Shown: piece by piece, positions 55,042-64,000 of the stretch | Position numbering within the stretch: the first letter of the stretch is position 1 | Layout of the letters: every line of letters starts with the position of its first letter | Assembly (NCBI RefSeq): GCF_963169125.1 | Contig: NC_084795.1 | Span: forward strand, 260,705,042-260,769,041 | Source of the DNA: Humulus lupulus | Taxonomy: Eukaryota > Streptophyta > Magnoliopsida > Rosales > Cannabaceae | DNA length: 64,000 bases | Direction: 5' to 3' | Made by a program: the position numbers and the translations under genes | The notes under the pieces: generated by a model | Told to the model about the DNA's origin: nothing | Database searches by the model: none | Seen by the model: the letters and a program-made list of their open reading frames with translations, nothing else

Positions 55042-58000
55042 GTGTAACGTCCTGCGTTTTCAGGTACCTTTAAACGACTCGGGTCGGGATTTTTCCCCCG
55101 GGTTAAGAATATTATTTTAAATAATATTATATTTTGTTTGTAAGTATTCCATGAGTTATTGCTAGCCAAAATATGAATTTTGTGATTTTAAAAGTCAAGA
55201 TAAGACTTTCGGTCCTAGACCAACACAAAAATCCTGATCAGGTAAAAATCTCAGAAAATAAAATGAAAAATTATGGAAAATATATTTTGGGCATAAAATA
55301 CATTCATAAAAGTTAAAGTTTGGTAAAAAATAATAAACCTAAAAGAAAATGGAAATTTTAGGGCATTTTGTGTTAAATGCCTAATTTTAACGAAATGGGG
55401 AATTTTATTCCATGAATAGACCTTAGATTAATTTTTATTGTGTGATTAATTAAATTAAATGTAAGAGACATTTAATTTAATTATTTAGTGTTAAGTTTTG
55501 TTTTTAAAACTTAACAAGAGTGAAAAAAGTATAGAAAGTCAATTTGGACTTTTCTTCTTAGGAAATAATTATTAACCTTTATAAAAAAAAATAAAAATTG
55601 AAACGATCACATATATAACAACGGGTGGCCGGCCATGTGATGTTTTGAAATCCCATTTATTAACTAATTGAGATTAAATCCCATTTATTTAAAGGTTTGA
55701 GATAATGTCAAGTGGGCAAGTGGGAGTAAAGCACTTGAGTGATTTTTTTAGGAATTTTAGAGTGTGATAAACTTTTCCAACCCTCCCCAACCGACCACAC
55801 CACGCTCTCTCATGCACTCATCTATTTTTTAAGACCTCTCAAAGTTTTCTCTCAATATTCAACCTCAAGAACACCAAGGAAACTTGGAGGCTAAGTCTTG
55901 GTCTAGGAAGGGTTTTCCCTAAGGTAAAGTTTCATTAATCTAGACTTTTGTAAAGTTTTAAGCATAGAGTTTCAAATAGCTAATTAACTATGTTGTTGGG
56001 GGAAGTTGGTTAGGGTTTTTGAAAGGTTTTGAAGGAGTCAAAGCTAATAGGAAGGTCCAAACCTTAAGCAAGAACACCAAAAAGGTAAAATGTTTACTTT
56101 TGATGATTTTGTTGTAGGGTTTTTAGTTTTAAGCATTATTTTGTATATTTAATGCTTAAAGTTTCTTTTTGGTGATGTAATAAGGTTATGGTAGTTGTTT
56201 AATAATTTTTATGATGCTTGTGTATTGATTTTTGAAAATGGGAACCAAAACCCCCAAGGGTTTTGTAGGATACCCTAAAACAAAACATGTTTTGAGCTGT
56301 GACTTCCAAGGGGTCAAGCAGCCACTGTATATTGGTTTTGTAAAATTAAATTGTACTGTGATGTTTTTGAGATTGAGTACATTAAATTGAGCTTTTGAAA
56401 CACAAAAAAATGTTTAGAAATAAGTAAGTTATGCTATTTCAAAGTTTAGGTAAAAAACTGTTTTTTCGCATTCTTATTTTCGGAACCAAGTTTGGACAGC
56501 CACTGTATAGGGCAAATGAACACATTTTTTTCTAAACTTTTGTGTAAATATTTCTGATGTAACCTAGTATTCCACTGTAAAATTTGGTAAGAAAATATTG
56601 AACAGTTTAGAAGTTATTAACTGTCAAAGTTTGGAAAAAAATTAAGGATTTGAAAATAAGGTCATTTTTACCTCATTGTTGGAAAATGATTTCACCAATA
56701 AAAAATGCTCATTTTGACCTAAGATTTTACAAAGACCTAAATGGCATAACAAAAATGGAATTGGTAAATTTTGGTAACAATTGGGTAAGTAAATTTCAAG
56801 TTATGAACTAACGAAGTATTTAGTTAAAAATGTGAAAAATAGGCTTTTCACACTTAGTGTAAAAATGAGATTTTGGAACATAAGGTAAAAAGTAAAATTT
56901 TGCTTATTTCAAGATATAAATTGGTAAGTCTTGAAAACATATTTTCACTAAAATTACCCCTTTGAGTTTAAATGAATTATTTTTATTAAAGAGTTTTTAT
57001 TCTTTTTAAAAATAAGAGATTTAATTTATTAATAGTTAATAAATTAAAAGAGGGTTTAAAACCCCTATATTTTGAGAAAATAATTAAATGAATTATTTTT
57101 CTAGTAAGTAAAATTTATTAATTGATTTTGGATAATTAATTAGTCAAGATGGGAAATTTTTAACGGTTTTCCTAATTAAAACAAATTAGGCAATTTTCTT
57201 AACACGATTTTTAGATATTAAAACCTTAAGAAAAATAAAAGGAAAATTTAAGAGTTTATTTTCTTTAAAAATAATTAAGGAATTTATTAGTATTTTCTGG
57301 ATATAATACCGACTAAAATCTTACATATTTTAACCGACTAGTCGAAAGTGCGGGTTAATAGCGATATCTTGAAAGAATAAGATTTTTAGCGGATTGTGGG
57401 AAAATACCATTGTGATACCCAAGCCTAGGTATCGAGACCTCAGGATAGGTCTCCCCAAGACTTAGGGTTTAGTCTTGAATATTTTGTATGACTTTCCTTA
57501 ATAGGTTTAAAACCAAATAAGGATTATAAATCCTTACAAATGACTTTTATTAAAATGACCAAACTGCCCAAAATAATAATAATAATAATGAATTATGAGT
57601 TCCATAATTAATCCGAGTATACTGTATGGATAACTACAGTATTGGGTAAGTGTAACTGGACTGAACGTTGGAGGGTGAAAACCTGCTGAGCGCTAAGGAC
57701 TCCAAGTAAGTCAACTTATATTGTATGGCTGCAACATGAAACAATTATTGTATTGTATGTTAGTATAGGGATACATGCATATATACCTTGTCGTAGAAAG
57801 TTTCTTAGAGACGTTAGTCTAATGGGTGCTGAGTTAGAAAATATGAACGGTAGATGTTTGTCATACCCTAGACGGCTGATCCCCATCACACTGCTTGATT
57901 TTATTTATATCCGGTTCATTATCGCGACGAGTGGCCATGAGATGAGGATAAGCTGGTTAAACCTAGGGGCGCTTCAATAAATGGGACCTAGGGGCCCTCA

Positions 58001-59111
58001 TGCTTACTTAATCATTGGACGGTTAGAATCCGAGCAAGTGCTCTGATAAGTTATTCCCAGATAGCAGCCGTGAATATTGGCCATTCAATGAGAGTGCCTA
58101 GAGATACTAGGGGTTGCCAAGATTGAGTGAGGCTGAACACCCTAGGGGCAACTGCTCACCAGCACCACTAATTAACATAGAAGTATCTGTAAAACCGTGT
58201 AAATTGGATTACACTCTTGGATAAGTAGCGATGCCCTAGGTAACACGATAGTTACCATTGATGAGGATATTTATTGGCTAGATCTTAGTGTGGAAACTCG
58301 ATTCTCTTTTACAGTTTAGCAATTATGTTGGAGGGTGCGTTACACCTGAATTGATGGAAATTGTAGAGCGTTGGTCTCGAATTATATTGTGATATAATAT
58401 ATCTGCTTGCTCTGGGATGTTCTGAATGCAGTGATATATTTGTTGATAAGATATAGTTGTGATATAATATATCTGCTTGCTCTGGGATTTTCTGAGTGCA
58501 GGGATATAATTGTTGATAAGATATAGTTGTGATATAATATATCTGCTTGCTCTGGGATTTTCTGAGTGCAGGGATATAATTGTTGATAAGATATAGTTGT
58601 GATATAATATATCTGCTTGTTCTAGGATATTCTGAGTGCAGGATTTTATCTAGTTATGAATTAATTTATCATTGGTTATCAGGCATGACCATAAGTTTGC
58701 CAGGACGCTTTAGCGTTCTTGAAATTGATTGTGTAGGGTCCGGATGGGTCCGGAACCCTAATTCTCTACATGCTTTGTTTGAAAGTTGATCTTACTAAGC
58801 GTTTTCACTTACCTAGCGGTTTCATGTTGTAGGTAAGAGCAAGGGCAAGGCAGTGCAGTGAGCGCTGGAGTCTTCCTTGCAAATGTACATGTGGACCGAC
58901 CTTTTGGGAAGTCGTTTTATTTTTGGAAATGTTGTGTCATTTTCCTAAACTAGGCTCACTCTATTCTTTATAAAACATGTTTGTAACTAAAGGTTAAGTA
59001 TGGCCATACGAATTTTTTAAAAGTTTTTATTTATGGGTTTTTGAGACATTTTGTTAAATGAAAACATTTATATTTCCGCATTATCGAGTCTTGAAAATCC
59101 GGGTCGTTACA
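55042..59111 (+). mobile_element. Solo LTR H (4.07 kb)
   Basis: TGTAACGTCCTGCG at 55042 to CCGGGTCGTTACA at 59111, inverted 7-bp ends TGTAACG/CGTTACA, flanked by CCTTG on both sides (55037-55041, 59112-59116). No coding frame, PBS or PPT inside, so the whole 4,070 bp is one LTR. The 3' part (GTAGGTAAGAGCAAGGGCAAGG, GTACATGTGGACCGACC) is of the type seen in chromovirus LTRs. It sits in the gag-protease linker of element E without loss of frame. Confidence 0.9.
58389..58645 (+). repeat. 70-bp tandem repeat in solo LTR H
   Basis: GTGATATAATATATCTGCTTG begins at 58389, 58459, 58529 and 58599: exact 70-bp spacing, four units, the last partial. Copies two and three are nearly identical. Confidence 0.93.
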
Positions 59112-59116
59112 CCTTG

Positions 59117-61207
59117 GGTCTTTTCTGCTCGATACTTTTTTAATTTTCCCGACCGGAGGAGAAACTCTATCTCGTCTTTGAGATGATTGCATTCATTTGT
59201 GTCATGACCATAATCTCCATGGAAACGACAGAACTTATTCAAGTCTCTCTTACTCATCTCCTTTTTTATGGGAGGGGGTCTCCGGTAGGAAACCTCTTGA
59301 TGACTCGCCAGATATATTTCTGCTCGGCTAGCCGAAAGAGTGGTGTAATTGGTGAACCAAGGTTCATACTTAGTTGGCTTGTCGTTTGGTCCCGACTTAG
59401 CCTTCTTTTCCTCATGGCGGTCAGACCCGTTATTTCCACATTTCTTCCCACCATTTTGTCCATTTCCACCATTCTTAGGAGGATCAGTTGATCTGCCCAG
59501 ATTGTTTAGGCCTTTCTCTCCTTTCTCAATCGCGTCATCCAATTTCATATATTTGTCCGCCCGGTCAAGAAATTGTTGTAGTGTTGAAATTGGATTGCGA
59601 TGAATACTGTCCCACAAGGGACTCTGATAGATTATACCAGAAGATATGGCAACCATCTTCCCCTCATCTCCAACAGTAGTTGCTCGGTTGGCTTCTCTCA
59701 TGAACCTCTGTATGTAGTTCTTGAGAGATTCATCTTTCCCTTGTTTGATATCTGCCAAGTGATTGGCATAAACTGGAGGAGTCCGAGCAGTGCTGAACTG
59801 TCTACAAAATTCTTTCCTGAAACTCTCCCAAGAGGTAATGGAGTTCGGCTTGAATTTCCAATACCACTCTTGGGCAGTATCAGACAATGTAGTGGGGAAA
59901 ATTCTACAACGATAGTCATCACTCACCCCGAGTAGCTCCATTTGGTCTTCAAACTTCCCAACATGACTTATTGGGTCTGCCTTTTCTGTATAAACTGGTA
60001 GTACCGATGCTTTATACTTTGTTGGCGGCTGGGCTGCTCTGATTCGGGCACAAAATGGGCTACCACTCCTGTGGTCTACCGGATCGATTGCAGAAGGTCA
60101 TTTCGAAAAACCTTGAACTGCAGCTATTAGCGCATCAAGCTGGGCCTGGATGCCTGGGGCGACCACTGGGGGCTCACGGTCTGGACCGCCTGGTCGGGCG
60201 TTCCTATCCGACGCACTGTCTTCAAGTATTTCTACTTGACTGGCAGGTCAGGTCGGATCTCGCCTTTCGATCGGGCTGGTCCTTCTTTTATCAGTAATGA
60301 CATCTCTTAAATCCTTTTGAGAGGTACGTCTTCCCAATCAATCAAACACTGTGCTCTGAGTTTTTTCAGAAGGCTTACCACGCGGGACGTGCTCTTTCCC
60401 ACTGCGCTGCTAGTTGGGATGCAGTGGTGGCCTTCCTGTCTGTGCCGGGCAGTCTTTTCCTCCTTGTTGGTCGTTGCCATCTTTTTCCTTCGACTGGTCG
60501 GTGTGATGACTATCAGTTTCATCACGACCATGCCCATCTTTGAAGTTCGAAGTTCCTTTACCTCGAGGAGTTCTGGTTTGTTCCTACCTGGGTGGAGTTT
60601 TTTTACTGCCCGATTGGTGATTCCCAGATCTAGAAGTTTCTGATCGGTGGCTCCTAGAGGGGGTTCTAGAGTTCCCCCTTTGAGTTTAGGCAGTGCCAGA
60701 TCAAACCCCATCATCTTCCCGACCAGGAGGGTTACTCCCGCTTCTGTTCGGTCCTCGAGAATTGGGTCTGTCAGTGGGTTTTCGACCACCATCTGTATTC
60801 CTTGTTCCCTGGGTAGCTGCTCCTCGTGCTATAGCTTGGGCATTGGCCTGGGTCAACTGCATATCTGCCTCCAGAGCGAGTGCAGCCTCGCGGTGTCGCC
60901 TGTCGGCCTCCTCCTGCCGTCGCCTAATCTCTTCGCTCCTGACGTTTATCTCCTGTCTTTGCTGCTCAAACACAGCTTTCTGCCTAGCCATCTCTTCAGC
61001 GAATGACTCCTGTCGGGCGTTGAATTGCACCATCTCCTCTTGGAAGGCCCCCATGGTTTCCTGGAGTTGTTCAACCTCTGGAGTCATCTCCTCGAGAAAG
61101 ACCCTGGGCTCAGTCTCATGGTCTTGAGGGCCAGGACCTTTTGATCTAGCAGGCTCTTTAGATGTGCCTGGCTTCTTGGAGGCCGCATTGGTGTTCTTGG
61201 GCGCCAT
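59117..61207 (-). pseudogene. gag of element E, broken in the linker
   Basis: ATG at 61207 starts an N-terminal arm with a long charged coiled coil (MTPEVEQLQETMGAFQEEM, RQEEADRRHREAALALEADMQ). The frame meets TGA at 60701-60703 and several further stops to about 60240, with no net frameshift. The gag core is open from about 59990 to 59117 (AQEWYWKFKPNSITSWESFRKEF, SLKNYIQRFMREA, FLDRADKYMKLDDA), including a Gly/Asn/Lys linker and zinc-knuckle-like CRFHGDYGHDTNEC. Very close in layout to gag of element A. Confidence 0.88.
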
Positions 61208-61240
61208 AATAATATGGTAATTGTGTGTTTTTCTCTTCAG

Positions 61241-61259
61241 ACTCTCAATGAAAGCACCA
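61241..61259 (-). other. Primer-binding site of element E
   Basis: TGGTGCTTTCATTGAGAGT on the minus strand, three bases after the LTR end. Same site as in element A. Confidence 0.8.
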
Positions 61260-61262
61260 AAA

Positions 61263-62053
61263 TGTTGACCAGAATTTTGGCCAACGATGAGTAGATGTCA
61301 AAACTACAATAAACCTTCAAGAGAAAAAAACGACACTGATAATTTTTATAGTGGTTCAGCCCCAATATGTTGGTAATAGCCTAATCCACTTAGAGTTGTG
61401 ATTTATGAATCTACACTCAAGATCAGATGAACCTATGTCAACTGAGTTTCTTAAGTGTAAATGAAAAGAATACAATATTTCTCTCAGAATACAAATACTC
61501 TCCCAGGAAAATCAGAATTCGAATCGCCTCAATGATGCCATGAGCTCTTTATTTATAGGCTCAAGATCGTACAAACTAAAATCCCTCATAATCGGGACAT
61601 TTCTGTTGCTCTCACAATATTTAATTAATAATAAAATTTAAAATACAAAAATATGCGATTTCTTTGGGATAATCTGAGAGATTCTCGCGTGGGTACGACT
61701 AATTCTAGTCGAAGCCGTTACTGAAATTTCGCTGCATAATGATGATCTGTCTAGTCGGCCAACTTCAATCCTTGAAAAGAGATTGGTCAGCCAAAGCAAA
61801 TGACTGGTCGGCCACACACTTCACTGGTCGGCCAAGAGAGATGACCGGTCAGCCAAGCACTTTCACTGGTCAATCAAAAATCTTTACCGGTCGGAAAAAA
61901 ATTCTACCAGGTCGGACAGATCACTTCCAAACCAGATAAACAATTTTCATGCCAGTAATATCACCAGATTAATCTAAAACCTTTGACCCAGCCATTAATT
62001 GCCACTTGTCACTTTTATTGCCACGTCATCATTTTCAAATTTTGGGGATAACA
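61263..62053 (-). repeat. 5' LTR of element E
   Basis: 791 bp. Minus-strand ends TGTTATCCCCAAAATTTG and TTCTGGTCAACA. TATA box: minus-strand TATAAATA at 61550-61557. U3 contains phased short repeats at 61754-61920. Confidence 0.92.
61784..61919 (-). repeat. Seven phased GGTCGGCCA-type boxes, 20-21 bp apart
   Basis: GTC cores at 61786, 61807, 61827, 61848, 61869, 61890 and 61911, most in the context ACTGGTCGGCCA or CCGGTCAGCCA; an extra upstream copy is at 61754. The spacing equals two helical turns and the array lies about 230 bp upstream of the TATA box in the transcribed direction, compatible with a cluster of factor-binding sites. Confidence 0.8.
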
Positions 62054-62058
62054 ATAAT

Positions 62059-62215
62059 CAATAATCAGATAATTCACAAATCATCAATCAGATACTCAGC
62101 AGACCACATTGTTCACATAATTAGTGATATCAATCTGCAAAACAATAATCATTCATCCTAGTAATAAACATGCTATAATCATCAGATTAATAATAGTAAA
62201 CATATCATACAATAA
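62059..62215 (-). repeat. LTR fragment of element F (right part)
   Basis: AT-rich continuation of the LTR broken by element E at ATAAT. It ends where the gag reading of F begins at about 62216, implying an internal deletion between gag and this LTR, because in the minus orientation this should be the 3' LTR. Confidence 0.5.
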
Positions 62216-63191
62216 CTAGGTTGTTGCCTGATTGACTGATGCTGGACTGATTGTTGCCATTATGGTTGTTGTTGTTCCGACTGGCCTGAGGTTGGCTCTG
62301 CTGTCTAGGTTCAGGCTTACTGGCTTCCTCTTTGCTTATGTTGGCCTGCAACCTTTCTACTTCGATTGCCGTCTCAAGATCGTCGGCATATGTAGTGTTT
62401 CCCGGGTTTTCTAGCTTAACCCCCATCTCGATCTTCGGTCGAAGTCCTCTAACAAACTTGTTTACTCTCAGGAAATCGGTTGGAACCATCTCAGAGGCGA
62501 ACTTGGCTAAGCAGTCAAACTAACGAGCATATTCTGCCACCGATAACGTACCTTGCTTCAAGTTGGTAAACTCCTCAACTCTTGAAGCGAGTACAGCTGA
62601 GTTGTAGTACTTTTTGTGGAAGAGTTCCACAAATCAAGTCCATGTCATGGTGGCGACATCATGCGATTGCTAGACCAAGTCCCACCATATCCTAACATCC
62701 TTCTTGAGTAAAGACGAGATGCAGGATATGCGGTCCGCATTACCTAGATCCATGTGCGTCAGAATCAGCTCCACATTCCTTAGCCACTCTTCTGCCTCAA
62801 AGGGGTCTGTAGTCCCTTCGAAGTTTGGAGCGTGCTGCTTGCGGAACCTCTCATACACTGGCTCCATGTTCGGTACTGGATACGGCGCGTAGTTCATCAT
62901 AGGCCATCCCCCATATGGACCAACTTGTTAGGGTGCTGGGGCCATTTGCGGTGGTTGCGGCTGCGGCGAAGGCTGAGGCTGAGTTTGAGCCTGTTGGCGT
63001 TGTTGCTGCAAAAGTTCCTCGACTTGCTGTCGCAGTCTGGCAATCTCTGCAGTGTTGTCAGCTGGCGGTGCCGGCGCGTTGCGGCGAGCAGTAGCACGCA
63101 CTCCCCTTCGACGAACTGGAGGGACTTCATTGGTTGCTGGAACATCGTTGGAGGCGTTTCCGTTGGTGCGTGCAGATCTTCGGAGCGACAT
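62216..63191 (-). pseudogene. Chromovirus-like gag of element F, broken
   Basis: ATG at 63191 (MSLRRSARTNGN) starts an arginine-rich, then glutamine/proline-rich arm with a short coiled coil (AEIARLRQQVEELLQQQR). Gag core: YERFRKQHAPNFEGTTDPFEAEEWLRNVELIL and a region ending RIWWDLV. After stops, MVPTDFLRVNKFVRGLRPKIEMGV and TTYADDLETAIEVERLQ follow, then a Asn/Gln/Ser tail. All pieces are in one frame, with stops near 62926, 62666, 62645 and 62521. This order is characteristic of chromovirus gags. Confidence 0.82.
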
Positions 63192-63714
63192 CTTCACCAA
63201 AAGTTCTAATAGTCGAGAACATGTTAGAACTTACCCTAATAGGCTCTATGGCAAAACTCATTCTAAAACAAACATATCTCGGACCTATTTATTATGACTT
63301 TTTATGAAAAAATTATATAAGTCTTTATTATTATAGTGGGTTTCTATACTTAGAAAAACAAGCCATCTTTATTTTCTAAGTTTGTTTCTAATCATCCTAT
63401 ATGACTTAATTCTCAGGCTCGAAACTTATCTTTGTTCCAAAGTTAACCATATTGAGGGAGGGCTGGGATCAGTAAAATCGTTCCCACTACTATGGCCCCC
63501 TAACTCTCAATATAGAAACTCGGTTCATTGATTTGTATCCACCCTCACCGAACTTAGTCATTATTCATTTTATTTAGTATTTATTATGATTGCAAAAATA
63601 ACATCAAACTCATACATGAAAATAAAATAGCATGCTATTCATTTGGAAAAAGATTTTCACTTATTACAATCATAAAATAAAAAGTAAATAAAACAAACAA
63701 TAAAAACTATTAAT
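63192..63714. other. Non-coding stretch upstream of element F gag
   Basis: AT-rich with no supported gene; minus-strand TTAGGGTAAGTTCTAACATG at about 63230 offers a GTAAGT donor shortly before gag. It may be the leader of element F. Confidence 0.4.
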
Positions 63715-64000
63715 CTAAAAATCGGGATCTTCTACATCCGATCCTTCATCTAGCATATCATCATCTATCTCCTCATAATCATCATTGTCATGAGCATCAA
63801 AATTTCCTCGGGGAAGATTCAAGAGGATCCTATGTTGTTGCTCATTAGTGAATTGAAACTCTAAATCATAGGTGAACTTAAGTATGAGAGAATAATATCT
63901 TAGGGCTACTTGTAAGTCATCATCATTATTTATAGTCTCCCATATTTCTTCTAAAGTTGAAATTACTGAAGGAAAATCTTTTAAAAGCCTAATTACTAGG
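63715..64000 (-). CDS. Unidentified acidic protein, C-terminal part (runs off right edge)
   Basis: The minus strand is open for 94 codons from the window edge to a TAG at 63715-63717. No ATG is seen in the amino half; the start is outside the window or across a splice. The visible part reads ...RLLKDFPSVISTLEEIWETI, LQVALRYYSLILKF, QQHRILLNLPRGNFD and ends with a strongly acidic tail (NDDYEEIDDD, DEGSDVEDPDF). It is not part of any gag or pol domain I recognise. It lies 0.5 kb upstream of, and on the same strand as, the element F gag. It could be an extra 5' ORF of element F, the end of another element's accessory gene, or a host exon. An open frame of this length in sequence this AT-rich is unlikely to be chance but is not proof. 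Confidence 0.5.
   Translation of the reverse strand, partial: LVIRLLKDFPSVISTLEEIWETINNDDDLQVALRYYSLILKFTYDLEFQFTNEQQHRILLNLPRGNFDAHDNDDYEEIDDDMLDEGSDVEDPDF

Larger units (their letters stand above)
40904..62053 (-). mobile_element. Tat-type Ty3/Gypsy element E with Athila G and solo LTR H inside
   Basis: ATAAT target duplications at 40899-40903 and 62054-62058 bound the element. Order on the minus strand: 5' LTR 62053-61263, PBS, gag, [H], gag-protease linker, protease, RT start, [G], RT active-site region, then an internal deletion directly into the remaining part of the 3' LTR (40904 to about 41517). RNase H domains, integrase, accessory gene and PPT are gone. With G, H and one copy of each target duplication removed, about 5.3 kb of E remains. 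Confidence 0.9.

Noticed and set aside
1..64000. Host protein-coding genes, tRNA or rRNA genes
   Set aside because: Every long frame was assignable to a retroelement or to low-complexity sequence, except the partial frame at the right edge; no cloverleaf or rRNA sequence noticed by eye.

Overview
The window is repeat-rich nuclear DNA of a flowering plant. It is built almost entirely of LTR retrotransposons of the Ty3/Gypsy (Tat, Athila and chromovirus-like) and Ty1/Copia lineages, nested inside one another. Evidence is AT-rich spacer, spliceable GT-AG introns, plant-type LTR termini (TG...CA) with 5-bp target duplications, a plant-type second RNase H in the Tat elements, and an Athila primer-binding site. 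I see no tRNA, rRNA or CRISPR array, and no convincing host gene except possibly an unidentified open frame cut by the right edge. Element letters below are mine.

Left block (1-26,170). A Copia-like LTR (K) occupies the left edge. Next comes a minus-strand Tat element (B; gag-pol 24,233 down to 18,522, accessory gene on the plus strand). Its accessory gene is split by a 2.48-kb solo LTR (S, 2,591-16,767, TSD TTGAC). S is itself split by a complete 11.7-kb Tat element (A, 3,208-14,902, TSD GAAGG, two 603-bp LTRs). A GC-rich minisatellite (25,020-25,640) and the end of an Athila-like LTR follow.

Middle block (26,171-40,572). This holds a chromovirus gag/protease scrap, an LTR fragment of the S family, a truncated minus-strand Copia element (C, 28,336-33,599), and the 3' half of a third Tat element (D, from 34,126) with its own accessory gene and a decayed integrase.

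Right block (40,573-64,000). Element D is interrupted by a chromovirus-like element (F: LTR 40,573-40,898 and 62,059-62,215, gag 62,216-63,191). F is interrupted by Tat element E (40,904-62,053, TSD ATAAT). E is interrupted twice: by a nearly intact Athila (G, 41,935-53,687, TSD TCCAC, 1,385-bp LTRs with only about seven differences) and by a 4.07-kb solo LTR (H, 55,042-59,111, TSD CCTTG). This gives a four-level nest with target duplications readable at three junctions.

What works together. In each Tat element gag, protease, RT, two RNase H domains and integrase lie on one strand. Where the region survives (A, B, D), a separate accessory gene lies on the opposite strand between pol and the 3' LTR. 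In A this gene can be rebuilt as four coding exons whose three introns all preserve phase, behind its own TATA box and a 5' leader intron. Almost all gag-pol frames are broken. Athila G is the freshest copy: pol is one 1,272-residue open frame, but gag ends in one in-frame TAG and the second integrase catalytic Asp is Glu. The most interesting leads are the spliced antisense genes, paired hairpins between convergent genes in A, 21-bp phased repeats in the E promoter region, a shared GC-rich module, and an unidentified acidic reading frame at the right edge.
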